A stretch of DNA of 64,000 nt from Flavobacteriaceae bacterium UBA1903. GTDB lineage: Bacteria; Bacteroidota; Bacteroidia; Flavobacteriales; Flavobacteriaceae. The notes under the pieces are model-generated. The model saw nothing but the letters and a program-made list of their open reading frames with translations. It was not told the DNA's origin and did no database searches. The stretch is taken from contig DDGL01000007.1 of the NCBI GenBank assembly GCA_002337605.1, positions 265,983 through 329,982 on the forward strand, written 5' to 3'. Position numbers and translations under genes: made by a program. Below, in pieces: positions 35,047 through 43,831 of the stretch (positions within the stretch are counted from its first letter, which is position 1; the number at the start of each line of letters is the position of its first letter).

Positions 35047-35505
35047 TTAAGGCTCGCAGGAAATACGTCTGGAATCTATAATATGGTAAATTTTCCACCC
35101 ATCATTAGTTTCCACCAAAGTAATTGAATTTGCACCACAGTGTGATAATTTACCTGCTGTATAAAACATATAGGGTGTCCAAACATGGGCTAAATTCCCA
35201 TCTATGGAAACTCTATACTCTAAAATATCCTCCTTCCATTGGTATGTTTTTGCGTTCACAGCAACATTAGCCAAAAAATCGGTATCCCGTACCATGGACA
35301 TTTTGTTCCCTTCTGATTTTAATGTATATACAGATTGCATTCTCATATTCTTAACCATGACGCTTCGCATAAGTGTTGTGTCTCCTTTATGGAATCCATC
35401 AAAAAAAACATTGACAATGGTTTTGGCATTATCTTCAGACAAGCCTGATTGTGAAAATGCATGAAATGTAGTTACTAAGAAACAAGTTAAAATAAGTGAT
35501 TTCAT
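35047..35505 (-). CDS. Secreted NTF2-like protein
   Basis: The 152-residue protein has a signal peptide (MKSLILTCFLVTTFHAFSQ) and an NTF2/SnoaL-type fold region: an N-terminal helix, VNVFFDGFHKGDTTLMRSV, and then strands including GNLAHVWTPYMFYTAGKLSHCGANSI. Such proteins bind small ligands in a cone-shaped pocket or have no enzyme activity. The C-terminal DGWKIYHIIDSRR suits a DUF4440/NTF2-like member. It is monocistronic by position and converges on sdaA. Function unknown. Confidence 0.8.
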   Translation of the reverse strand: MKSLILTCFLVTTFHAFSQSGLSEDNAKTIVNVFFDGFHKGDTTLMRSVMVKNMRMQSVYTLKSEGNKMSMVRDTDFLANVAVNAKTYQWKEDILEYRVSIDGNLAHVWTPYMFYTAGKLSHCGANSITLVETNDGWKIYHIIDSRRISCEP

Positions 35506-35567
35506 ACTTTGAAAATTTAATAGGTCTGTTTCAAATTTAGTACTTTTACAGGTATTAAAGAAATTTT

Positions 35568-36386
35568 ATGAGCGTCGCTAAAAAAGAATACAAAAGAATT
35601 ACCACCAAGACTTTGGTTGACATGAAGAAGAAAGGTGAAAAAATATCGATGCTTACGGCATACGATTTTACCATGGCCAAGATCGTGGATGGAGCTGGGA
35701 TAGATGTTATTTTGGTAGGAGACTCAGCTTCCAATGTGATGGCCGGGCACGAAACTACACTGCCTATCACACTGGACCAGATGATTTACCACGCCTCCTC
35801 TGTAGTTAGGGGCATTACCCGAAGTCTGGTTGTGGTGGATATTCCCTTTGGAAGCTACCAAAGTGACCCAAAAGAAGCGCTCCGTTCTGCGATTAGAATT
35901 ATGAAAGAAAGCGGAGGACACGCTGTAAAGGTTGAGGGTGGAAAAGAAATTAAAGAGTCGGTAAAACGGATTTTAAATGCAGGAATACCCGTGATGGGAC
36001 ATTTAGGGTTAACCCCACAGTCAATCTACAAATTTGGAACGTATACCGTGCGCGCCAAGGAAGAGGAAGAAGCAGAAAAACTGAAGGCCGATGCTCTTTT
36101 ACTTGAAAAAGCAGGCTGCTTTGCTATAGTTCTTGAAAAAGTCCCTGCAAAACTGGCTAAGGAGGTTGCCGAAAGTCTAACCATTCCTATCATAGGCATT
36201 GGTGCCGGAAACGGCGTTGATGGCCAGGTATTGGTTACGCATGATATGATTGGAATGACAAAAGAGTTCAATCCAAGATTTCTGCGAAGGTATTTAGATC
36301 TAGATGCTCAAATGACAAAAGCTTTTGAAGACTACAGCAAAGATGTAAAGTCCGGGGACTTCCCTAATAATAAGGAGCAGTACTAA
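35568..36386 (+). CDS. panB: 3-methyl-2-oxobutanoate hydroxymethyltransferase
   Basis: The 272-residue protein is PanB, which converts 2-oxoisovalerate and methylene-THF to ketopantoate, the first committed step of pantothenate and CoA synthesis. Seen: MLTAYDFTMAKIVDGAGID at about 28-46, the metal/substrate segment VGDSASNVMAGH at 52-63, the catalytic KVEGG, IPVMGHLGLTPQ and IIGIGAG motifs. Length is standard. No panC or panD follows in this window. A tactttta sequence at 35541-35548 may be its -7 box. Confidence 0.97.
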   Translation: MSVAKKEYKRITTKTLVDMKKKGEKISMLTAYDFTMAKIVDGAGIDVILVGDSASNVMAGHETTLPITLDQMIYHASSVVRGITRSLVVVDIPFGSYQSDPKEALRSAIRIMKESGGHAVKVEGGKEIKESVKRILNAGIPVMGHLGLTPQSIYKFGTYTVRAKEEEEAEKLKADALLLEKAGCFAIVLEKVPAKLAKEVAESLTIPIIGIGAGNGVDGQVLVTHDMIGMTKEFNPRFLRRYLDLDAQMTKAFEDYSKDVKSGDFPNNKEQY

Positions 36387-36487
36387 GAATAGTTATTTAA
36401 ACTTCAAATATTTTTCAAACTTTTACTATGCAAGCATAGTACTTTACGAGAATAGTATATTTTTACAGTTCAGAAAAACAAAAAACG

Positions 36488-37372
36488 ATGGATCTTAAAG
36501 CAAAAATGTTGCGTGACGACGCACTAAAAGGAAAAACAATAGTAGTAACAGGTGGTGGTAGCGGCTTAGGAAAGTCCATGGTGACCTATTTTCTGGAATT
36601 AGGTGCCAATGTGGTCATTACCTCCAGAAATATTGAAAAGCTTCAAACCGTAAAAAAAGAATTGGAAGCTCAGACCGGCAGTAAGGTTCTCCCCGTACAA
36701 TGCGATGTAAGAAATTATGATGAAGTTGAGGCCATGGTACAAGCATCGGTAAAAGAATTTGGAACCGTTGATGTGCTGCTTAACAATGCTGCTGGAAATT
36801 TTATTTCTCCTACGGAGCGCCTTTCAGCAAATGCATTTGACACAATAATTGATATTGTTTTAAAAGGGACAAAAAACTGTACGCTTGCCTTTGGGAAGCA
36901 TTGGATTGACAAAAAGGAAACCAATAAAACCGTTTTAAATATTGTAACTACCTATGCTTTTACAGGTTCGGCCTATGTAGTGCCCAGTGCTACTGCCAAA
37001 GCGGGTGTCTTGGCATTAACACGCTCCCTTGCTGTAGAATGGGCTAAATATGGTATACGCTTTAACGCCATTGCCCCTGGCCCCTTCCCTACCAAAGGTG
37101 CCTGGGATAGGTTGCTTCCGGGAGATCTAAAAGAGAAGTTTGATTTAGCAAAAAAAGTCCCTCTCAAACGTGTGGGAGACCATCAGGAACTGGCGAATCT
37201 TGCCGCATATTTAGTTTCAGATTTTTCTGCCTACCTCAATGGGGAAGTGATCGTTATTGACGGTGGCGAATGGTTAAAAGGAGCAGGGCAAATGAACCTG
37301 CTAGAAGAAGTCCCTGAGCAAATGTGGGATATGCTGGAACAAATGATTCGTTCTAAAAAAAATAAATCATAA
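36488..37372 (+). CDS. 2,4-dienoyl-CoA reductase-like SDR (DECR1 type)
   Basis: The 294-residue Rossmann protein has the NAD(P)H motif VTGGGSGLGKS at 20-30 and NNAAG at 99-103. The canonical YxxxK is absent; instead Tyr156 (VTTYAFTGS) and Lys171 (ATAKAGV) are 15 residues apart, exactly the Tyr199/Lys214 spacing of mitochondrial DECR1, whose local sequence is very similar. The likely reaction is NADPH-dependent reduction of trans-2,4-dienoyl-CoA, an auxiliary step of unsaturated fatty acid oxidation. The Lys-rich C-terminal tail QMIRSKKNKS is itself the start of the tandem repeat array downstream. No beta-oxidation cluster is adjacent. Confidence 0.9.
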   Translation: MDLKAKMLRDDALKGKTIVVTGGGSGLGKSMVTYFLELGANVVITSRNIEKLQTVKKELEAQTGSKVLPVQCDVRNYDEVEAMVQASVKEFGTVDVLLNNAAGNFISPTERLSANAFDTIIDIVLKGTKNCTLAFGKHWIDKKETNKTVLNIVTTYAFTGSAYVVPSATAKAGVLALTRSLAVEWAKYGIRFNAIAPGPFPTKGAWDRLLPGDLKEKFDLAKKVPLKRVGDHQELANLAAYLVSDFSAYLNGEVIVIDGGEWLKGAGQMNLLEEVPEQMWDMLEQMIRSKKNKS

Positions 37373-37733
37373 GCATAACCCACATTTCCGTGGGTGGTAA
37401 AAGCCTCAAAACTATCCTTTTAAACAACCCTCTTTTGGGGCTTTTGCCGGCAATCTTTTCTAAAATGATTCGTTCTAAAAAAAATAAATCATAAGCATAG
37501 CCCATAGTTCCGTGGGTGGTAAAAGCCTCAAAACTATCCTTTCAAATACCCCTTTTTGGGCTTTTGCCGGCACCCTTTTCTAAAATGATTCGTTCTAAAA
37601 AAAATAAATCATAAGCATATCCCATAGTTCCGTGGGTGGTAAAAGCCTCAAAACTATCCTTTCAAATAACCCTCTTTTGGGACTTTTGCCGGCACCCTTT
37701 TCTAAAATGATTCGTTCTAAGAAAAATAAATCG
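37343..37733. repeat. Tandem array of about 120-bp repeats, 3 full copies plus a partial copy
   Basis: Unit starts (at atgattcgttct) are at 37343, 37465, 37585 and 37707, giving periods of 122, 120 and 122 bases; the last unit is partial. The first unit lies inside the SDR gene and carries its final nine sense codons (MIRSKKNKS) and stop; the next copies repeat that coding tail, a cccat/gtggg-type hairpin, and a longer aaaagcc/ggctttt pairing (imperfect in unit 3). Copies differ by a few substitutions and short indels, by eye well over 85% identical. The stretch between the SDR gene and the M16 gene (401 bases) is otherwise empty. It is neither CRISPR (no spacers) nor an IS. Confidence 0.95.
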
Positions 37734-37773
37734 TATTTTTAAACGACTCCCCGTCACCTTAAAAATCAACTTT

Positions 37774-40608
37774 ATGAAACTAAAAATTATTGTTGCGGCA
37801 GCTTTGGCATTGAGTTTTTTAACAGGCAATGCACAAACCGATCTGCAGAAAGACACAAAAAAGCTAGAAAGCACAAAAATCCCATTGAATCCTAATGTAA
37901 AAAAAGGAACACTTGAAAATGGACTTACGTATTACATTCAGAATAACGGAAAACCAGCAGATAAACTAGAGCTCCGCCTGGTGGTAAATGCAGGTTCTAT
38001 TTTAGAAACGAAAGATCAACTTGGACTCGCACACTTTATGGAGCACATGAACTTTAATGGCACCAAAAACTTTCAGAAAAATGAATTAGTAGATTACCTG
38101 CAAAGTATTGGAGTGAAGTTTGGTGCAGATTTAAATGCGTACACCAGCTTTGATGAAACCGTTTATATTCTCCCCATCCCAAGTGACGACCCTGAAAAAC
38201 TGGAGAAAGGATTTCAGATCTTAGAAGATTGGGCACACAACGCAACACTTACAGACGAGGCTATAGACGATGAGCGTGGTGTAGTGTTAGAAGAATACCG
38301 TTTGGGATTAGGTCCAAACAAACGCATGATGCAAGAATACCTCCCTAAGTTAATGTATGGTTCTAGGTATGCAGACCGTTTACCTATTGGTACTAAAGAA
38401 AATCTCGATAATTTTGAATACAAAGATGTTCGTGATTATTATACGAACTGGTACCGTCCAGACCTAATGGCGGTTGTTGCCGTTGGAGATCTGGATGCTG
38501 AAGTGCTTGAAGCAAAAATTAAAAAGCATTTTGGAGGTATCGCCAAAGCAAAATCTCCTAAGAAAAGAGAGGAGTTTTCTATGCCAAACCACGAAGAGAC
38601 ACTTGTAGCAATTGCAACTGATAAAGAGGCTCCATTTACACAAATCCAAGTTGTTTATAAAGATACTTTTAAGGCGCCAAAGATTGAAACGGTAACCGAC
38701 TTTAAAGATGAGCTAACAAAAGACTTGTTCGCAACTATGATTAATAACAGGTTGACCGAATTAACCAACAGTCCCAATCCCCCATTTGTTTTTGGTTTTT
38801 CCTACTATGGTGGAACTTTCGCAAGGGGAAAAAATGCGTACCAGAGTATTGCTTCTACAAGTGAGTCAGGTCAATTAGCTGGCTTAAAAGCTTTATTAGA
38901 AGAAAATGAACGCGTAAAACAATACGGTTTTCAGGAGGGTGAGTTTGAACGCGCAAAAGCCTCCATTATGGCTCGTTTAGAAAAATCATATAATGATCGT
39001 GACAAACAGGAAAGCAACAGAATAATTGGGCAATACATTCAAAATTATCTGGACGATGCACCCGCTCCAGGTGTTGCCTGGCAATATGAAACTACAAAGA
39101 GCTTACTGCCCACTATTGAGTTGGCAGAAGTGAGTAAGCTTATAAACACTTTTATTCATGACGATAACAGGGTGATTATTTTAACAGGACCAGAAAAAGA
39201 GAACCTTAAAAAGGTGACTGAAGCCGAAGTGCTAACCTTGTTAAAAGATGTTCAAAATTCAAAAATTGAGCCTTACAAAGACAATCTAGTTAGACAGGAA
39301 TTGGTAGAGAACTTAAAGCCTGAGGGAAGTATCACAAAAACTGAAACTGACGCAAAACTAGGGGTCACAACCCTTACCCTAAGTAATGGCGCTAAAGTAA
39401 TCTACAAGAAAACAGATTTTAAAAACGATGAGGTTTTATTTGAAGCCTTCAGTTTTGGTGGCACTAGCTTGTATAGCGATGAAGAATTTTTGGCTACTAC
39501 CTATGCAAATGGAGGTATTAACGAAGCTGGAATCGGTGGATTGTCGAAAACAGATCTTAGTAAAATGATGAGTGGTAAAATTGCCAATGTATCTGCTAGT
39601 GTAGGCCTTACAACAGAAAACCTGAGAGGTCAGGCTGCACCTAAAGATCTAGAGACACTTTTCCAGATGATCTATCTCTACTTTACAGATGTAAATAAAG
39701 ATGCCGAAGCGTATCAATCTTATATTTCTAAGCAGAAGAGTTTCTTAGCCAATATAATGAGCAATCCTAATTTTTACTTTAACGATCAGATCAATCAGTT
39801 TCAGAATCAAGGAAACCCGCGTTATACTGGTTTCCCGACTGTTGAAGATTTAGAAGCAGCAGATTATGATCTGGCTTATGCTAAGTTTTTAGAGCGGTTT
39901 GAAGATGCAGGAGATTTCAATTTTTACTTTGTAGGAAATGTCGACGAAGCTAAACTAAAGGAATTTTCAAAAAAGTATATTGCCTCCTTACCTGCTACAA
40001 ACAGTAACGAAACGTTTAACCCTACTACCTTCAGAAGAAAAGATGCCTTTCAGAAAAAAGTAATAAACAAAGGGACGGACCCGAAGAGTATGGTAACCAT
40101 CACCTGGAGAGAAGATGATGTGCCTTACAATGAAGAAGAAAGTGTTTTGGTAGATGCCCTAGGCGAAGTATTATCGATAAAACTAATTGAAAAACTACGT
40201 GAAGAAGAAGGCGGTGTGTATGGTGCTGGAGCCAACGGAAATTTCAGAAAACTCTCCTATCCGGGGGTGACCTTCAGCATTTCTTTTCCTTGTGGGCCAG
40301 AAAACGTAGATAAATTGATCGCTGCTGCTCTGGCTGAAGTTGAAAAAATTAAAAAAGACGGACCTACACAAAAAGATGTGGATAAAGTAAAGGAAGCCGT
40401 ATTGGTTGAAAATAAGGAGAATCTAGAAAAAAACAATTTCTGGATGCGAACCTTGGTCACCGCAGCTACCGAAGATAGAAGTATAGATGCTTTTGTAGAT
40501 GCTGAAAGTGACGTAGAGACCATCACAGCAAAAGGGATTCAAGATGTTGCTAATAAATATCTTGATGAAAACTACTTTCTGGGAATTTTAATGCCAGAAG
40601 AAAAATAA
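37774..40608 (+). CDS. Secreted M16 family zinc metalloprotease
   Basis: The 944-residue protein has a signal peptide (MKLKIIVAAALALSFLTGNA) and a duplicated M16 architecture. The N-terminal half is catalytic, with the inverted zinc motif HFMEH (His87, Glu90, His91) and a downstream Glu in the RGVVLEEYR segment; the C-terminal half is the usual inactive paired domain (from about 530). It is the pitrilysin/PqqL-type protease, expected in the periplasm, degrading peptides. A TAttTTTA box at 37734-37741, immediately after the repeat array, is the probable -7 element. A terminator follows the stop. Confidence 0.94.
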   Translation: MKLKIIVAAALALSFLTGNAQTDLQKDTKKLESTKIPLNPNVKKGTLENGLTYYIQNNGKPADKLELRLVVNAGSILETKDQLGLAHFMEHMNFNGTKNFQKNELVDYLQSIGVKFGADLNAYTSFDETVYILPIPSDDPEKLEKGFQILEDWAHNATLTDEAIDDERGVVLEEYRLGLGPNKRMMQEYLPKLMYGSRYADRLPIGTKENLDNFEYKDVRDYYTNWYRPDLMAVVAVGDLDAEVLEAKIKKHFGGIAKAKSPKKREEFSMPNHEETLVAIATDKEAPFTQIQVVYKDTFKAPKIETVTDFKDELTKDLFATMINNRLTELTNSPNPPFVFGFSYYGGTFARGKNAYQSIASTSESGQLAGLKALLEENERVKQYGFQEGEFERAKASIMARLEKSYNDRDKQESNRIIGQYIQNYLDDAPAPGVAWQYETTKSLLPTIELAEVSKLINTFIHDDNRVIILTGPEKENLKKVTEAEVLTLLKDVQNSKIEPYKDNLVRQELVENLKPEGSITKTETDAKLGVTTLTLSNGAKVIYKKTDFKNDEVLFEAFSFGGTSLYSDEEFLATTYANGGINEAGIGGLSKTDLSKMMSGKIANVSASVGLTTENLRGQAAPKDLETLFQMIYLYFTDVNKDAEAYQSYISKQKSFLANIMSNPNFYFNDQINQFQNQGNPRYTGFPTVEDLEAADYDLAYAKFLERFEDAGDFNFYFVGNVDEAKLKEFSKKYIASLPATNSNETFNPTTFRRKDAFQKKVINKGTDPKSMVTITWREDDVPYNEEESVLVDALGEVLSIKLIEKLREEEGGVYGAGANGNFRKLSYPGVTFSISFPCGPENVDKLIAAALAEVEKIKKDGPTQKDVDKVKEAVLVENKENLEKNNFWMRTLVTAATEDRSIDAFVDAESDVETITAKGIQDVANKYLDENYFLGILMPEEK

Positions 40609-40632
40609 GATGTTAATAGCTTTTTATCATTA

Positions 40633-40654
40633 AAACCCGCCAATTGGCGGGTTT
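40633..40654 (+). terminator. Terminator of the M16 gene
   Basis: A 9-bp perfect stem aaacccgcc/ggcgggttt with an aatt loop, ending in T residues. Confidence 0.9.
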
Positions 40655-40672
40655 ATTTATAGTAGAAAACTA

Positions 40673-40704
40673 TTGATTCTTTTTCCTTAAAAAATCTATA
40701 TTTG
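40673..40704 (+). promoter_or_regulatory. Promoter of the beta-barrel gene
   Basis: TTG at 40673-40675, 21-base spacer and TATATTTG at 40697-40704, a consensus -33/-7 pair. The ATG at 40722 is 17 bases beyond the box. Confidence 0.7.
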
Positions 40705-40721
40705 CTGAAAACCTGAAAAAC

Positions 40722-41426
40722 ATGAATAAGCTCACACTGGTATCAATACTTTTTTTATGCATTTTAAGTACCGCATTTGCACAATCTGGAGATGAAGATA
40801 CCGATGCAAAATACTTCTTTAGTGCTGCAGCAGGCTTAAATTTTACACAAATGCAATCTAGTGGCGATCTTTACAAACAATCAAGATTTGGAACTGGTTA
40901 TAGGATAGGACTTCAGTTTAATTTGTTCCCAGATTACGATTTTCAGCAGTTTCTTATTAGGCTGGGAGCGTATTATACAAAGGAGGTTTCAGAATCTAAA
41001 AATTCAATACTTCTTCAAGAAGTTCCCGTAGTGGCACAAGCAGAAATAAACTCGGCTAGTGTGGAACTGTTTTTTGCGTATCGATTTGCAACAGAGGCAA
41101 CTGTAGATGTCTATTTGGGTGGTGGATTTCAATTTCAGCAAAAAATAAATAAAGATGATGAAGCATATACATTTTTAAACCCTGATGGCACAGAAATCCC
41201 AGTTTTTAACAAAGAAAACCCAAGTATTCCATTAAAGTTTCAAACAGAAGGACCTAAAGCTGCCTTAGGACCTTTTGCCGAGTTAGGCGCATTTATTCCT
41301 ATTGGAGACAAACAATTGAGTATTGCATCGGGAATAAGCTATGCCTTCTTTTTTACCAACAGTTCGGCAGAACTTAAATTAGAAAAGGCAAATCTCTATA
41401 TTACGGCTAGTTACGAAGTATTCTAA
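40722..41426 (+). CDS. Outer-membrane beta-barrel protein
   Basis: The 234-residue protein starts with a signal peptide (MNKLTLVSILFLCILSTAFAQ) and continues as amphipathic strands: YFFSAAAGLNFTQMQ, YRIGLQFNLF, LIRLGAYYTKE, ASVELFFAYRF, VDVYLGGGFQF, and the C-terminal YITASYEVF ending in Phe, as required for BAM insertion. It fits the small beta-barrel (outer-membrane protein beta-barrel / PorT-like) class. Role is not deducible. It has its own consensus promoter and is separated from parA by 103 bases. Confidence 0.82.
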   Translation: MNKLTLVSILFLCILSTAFAQSGDEDTDAKYFFSAAAGLNFTQMQSSGDLYKQSRFGTGYRIGLQFNLFPDYDFQQFLIRLGAYYTKEVSESKNSILLQEVPVVAQAEINSASVELFFAYRFATEATVDVYLGGGFQFQQKINKDDEAYTFLNPDGTEIPVFNKENPSIPLKFQTEGPKAALGPFAELGAFIPIGDKQLSIASGISYAFFFTNSSAELKLEKANLYITASYEVF

Positions 41427-41529
41427 TTGATTTCTTCAAACAAATTAATTGTTCACTTCCTGTTAACAAATATCATTTTAACTCCGCATAATTAATCGTA
41501 TTTTTATCCTTTAAACCAGATGATACTTC

Positions 41530-42294
41530 ATGGGTAAAATAATTGCTATTGCCAATCAAAAAGGAGGCGTTGGAAAAACAACGACAAGTGTTAACCTTGC
41601 TGCATCCTTAGGGGTTTTAGAAAAAAAAGTGCTTTTAATAGATGCAGACCCTCAGGCAAATGCCACATCGGGTCTTGGTATTGATGTGGAAAGCGTTGAG
41701 ATAGGTACCTATCAGCTTTTAGAGCATACTGCCAAAGCCACTGGAGCTATTGTTAAAACGGAATCTCCAAACCTGGATATAATTCCTTCGCATATAGATT
41801 TGGTTGCCATTGAAATTGAACTGGTAGACAAGGAGAATCGTGAATATATGATGAAGGAGGCGATCACTGGCCTTAAGGAAAAGTACGATTATATTTTAAT
41901 AGATTGCGCTCCCTCGTTAGGGCTGCTTACTTTAAATGCCTTAACAGCTGCAGATGCAGTAATCATTCCTATACAGTGTGAATACTTCGCCTTGGAAGGC
42001 CTAGGAAAGTTGTTAAACACAATTAAAAGTGTTCAGAAAATACACAATTCAGGGCTGGATATTGAAGGATTGTTGCTTACTATGTACGATTCCCGTTTGC
42101 GTCTTTCAAATCAGGTTGTAGACGAAGTAAAAAAACACTTTGATACCATGGTGTTTAAAACAATCATTCAAAGAAATGTACGTTTAAGTGAAGCCCCTAG
42201 TTATGGTGAGAGCATTATTAGTTACGACGCCGGTAGCAAAGGAGCTAATAATTACTTAAGTTTGGCGCAGGAATTAATTGAAAAGAATCAATAA
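41530..42294 (+). CDS. parA: Chromosome-partitioning ATPase ParA (Soj)
   Basis: The 254-residue protein is a deviant Walker-A ATPase. Seen: KGGVGKTTTSVNLA at 11-24 with the signature Lys, DADPQANAT at 40-48, and the Walker-B-like YDYILIDCAPSLGLLT. It dimerises on DNA in the ATP state and segregates the origin with ParB. No N-terminal DNA-binding extension is present, so it is the chromosomal Soj type. A tattttta box at 41499-41506 may be the -7 element. It heads a run of co-directional genes: parB, DUF5683, dapB, lepB, S26, wbqC. Confidence 0.96.
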   Translation: MGKIIAIANQKGGVGKTTTSVNLAASLGVLEKKVLLIDADPQANATSGLGIDVESVEIGTYQLLEHTAKATGAIVKTESPNLDIIPSHIDLVAIEIELVDKENREYMMKEAITGLKEKYDYILIDCAPSLGLLTLNALTAADAVIIPIQCEYFALEGLGKLLNTIKSVQKIHNSGLDIEGLLLTMYDSRLRLSNQVVDEVKKHFDTMVFKTIIQRNVRLSEAPSYGESIISYDAGSKGANNYLSLAQELIEKNQ

Positions 42295-42345
42295 AATAGT
42301 ACCCGCTGAGTTTTTACAAACCGGAGCGAAATACGAAAACTGAAG

Positions 42346-43245
42346 ATGGCGAAAGCAACAAAAAAACAAGCCTTAGGTCGTGGACTTTCCGCATTACTGA
42401 AAGATCCAGAGAACAATATACAATCTGTACAAGATAAAAATGCCGATAAAGTTGTAGGGAACATTGTTGAACTGGAATTGGACTTTATTGAAGTAAATCC
42501 CTTCCAGCCTCGAACCAGTTTTAATGAAGAGTCGTTACGCGAACTAGCTTCTTCTATTAAAGAACTAGGGGTTATACAGCCTATTACTGTACGTAAACTA
42601 GGATTTAACAGCTATCAACTGGTAAGTGGGGAACGCCGGTACAGAGCATCAAAACTCATTGGACTTTCGAGTGTTCCAGCGTATATTCGTATTGCCAACG
42701 ATCAGGAGTCACTGGAAATGGCACTGGTAGAAAATATTCAACGTCAGGATTTAGATCCTATTGAGATCGCCCTCTCCTATCAACGCCTTATTGAAGAAAT
42801 ACAAATTACTCAGGAAGAATTAAGTGATCGTGTAGGTAAAAACAGGTCTACAATTGCAAATTATCTTCGTTTGTTAAAGTTAGACCCCATCATTCAAACA
42901 GGAATGCGGGATGGTTTTATTTCTATGGGACACGGTCGGGCGCTTATAAATGTTGATGATGTAGACGAACAATTAGACATCTACGAGAAAATAATCTCTA
43001 AAAAATTATCAGTCCGCGATACCGAAGCGTTGGTACGTACTAGTAAATCTCCTGAAGAGAAGTCGGCTCCGGCTAAGAAAGCACTTCCCACCTATGCCAA
43101 CAAAGCACGCAGGGAATTAAGCAGCATCTTAGACACAAAGGTAGACGTTAAGGTCTCTAAATCTGGAAAAGGCCAGTTTGTACTCCCCTTTACTAACAAG
43201 GATGATTTTGAACGCATCCTCGGACTTCTTAAAAGTGAAAAGTAA
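42346..43245 (+). CDS. parB: Chromosome-partitioning protein ParB (Spo0J)
   Basis: The 299-residue protein contains the ParB/Srx CTPase fold: FIEVNPFQPRTSFNEESL, the GERRYRAS motif that binds CTP, and ALVENIQRQDLDPIEIA, followed by a helix-turn-helix (about 165-190, ELSDRVGKNRSTIANYLRLL) that would bind parS. A parS site was not searched. The C-terminal dimer domain is short. It follows parA by 51 bases. Confidence 0.96.
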   Translation: MAKATKKQALGRGLSALLKDPENNIQSVQDKNADKVVGNIVELELDFIEVNPFQPRTSFNEESLRELASSIKELGVIQPITVRKLGFNSYQLVSGERRYRASKLIGLSSVPAYIRIANDQESLEMALVENIQRQDLDPIEIALSYQRLIEEIQITQEELSDRVGKNRSTIANYLRLLKLDPIIQTGMRDGFISMGHGRALINVDDVDEQLDIYEKIISKKLSVRDTEALVRTSKSPEEKSAPAKKALPTYANKARRELSSILDTKVDVKVSKSGKGQFVLPFTNKDDFERILGLLKSEK

Positions 43246-43831
43246 CCTTCTATACATTTTTTTCATTGTGGGCATGGCGACCTCCCTGGCCCAGACCCAA
43301 GACACTCTTTCTGTAGAAAAAGACACTCAGCTAGTAGTGAAGGATACGCTTACAAAAAAAACTCCTTACAACCCATTAGCTCCCAGCAAAGCAGCATTTT
43401 ATTCGGCTGTAGTTCCTGGACTGGGGCAAGCCTACAATAAAAAATACTGGAAAATCCCTATCGTATATGCTGGAATTGGCGCGGGAATTTATTTTCACGT
43501 AAAAAATGATCAGGATTACGATCGATTTCGGGATGCCTACAAACGCAGATTGGCAGGATTTACAGATGATGAGTTTTTTGGGGATGGGGCAACGCCAATT
43601 ATTAGCAACGATAGGTTAATAGACGCACAACGATCTGCACAAAAGAACAAGGATGTGAGTATTATTGTTGCGTTGGCTTTCTATCTGGTAAATATTATAG
43701 ATGCTAACGTAGATGCGCATTTAAAGCAATACGATGTAAGTGAAGCTCTCTCTCTGGAGCCAAATTTTGAAATGAACCCTATCAACGCCAGTCCCAATTA
43801 TGGATTGGCGCTAAAATTCAAACTAAAATGA
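43235..43831 (+). CDS. DUF5683 domain-containing exported protein
   Basis: I choose a GTG start at 43235, inside the last codons of parB, which gives 198 residues and places the signal peptide (KSNLLYIFFIVGMATSLAQ) at the N terminus. An upstream ATG at 43178 is in-frame but would prepend residues overlapping parB. The mature part matches DUF5683: APSKAAFYSAVVPGLGQAYNKKYWKIPIVYAGIGAGIYF, with two membrane helices. The function is unknown; the position between parB and dapB is conserved in Bacteroidota. Confidence 0.85.
   Translation: MKSNLLYIFFIVGMATSLAQTQDTLSVEKDTQLVVKDTLTKKTPYNPLAPSKAAFYSAVVPGLGQAYNKKYWKIPIVYAGIGAGIYFHVKNDQDYDRFRDAYKRRLAGFTDDEFFGDGATPIISNDRLIDAQRSAQKNKDVSIIVALAFYLVNIIDANVDAHLKQYDVSEALSLEPNFEMNPINASPNYGLALKFKLK

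Noticed and set aside
37343..37733. CRISPR array
   Set aside because: The units are about 120 bases with no alternating short repeat and unique spacer; the repeated DNA includes a coding tail, and no cas gene is near.
41530..43245. Plasmid or toxin-antitoxin partition locus
   Set aside because: ParA lacks an N-terminal extension and the neighbours (dapB, lepB, wbqC) are chromosomal housekeeping genes.
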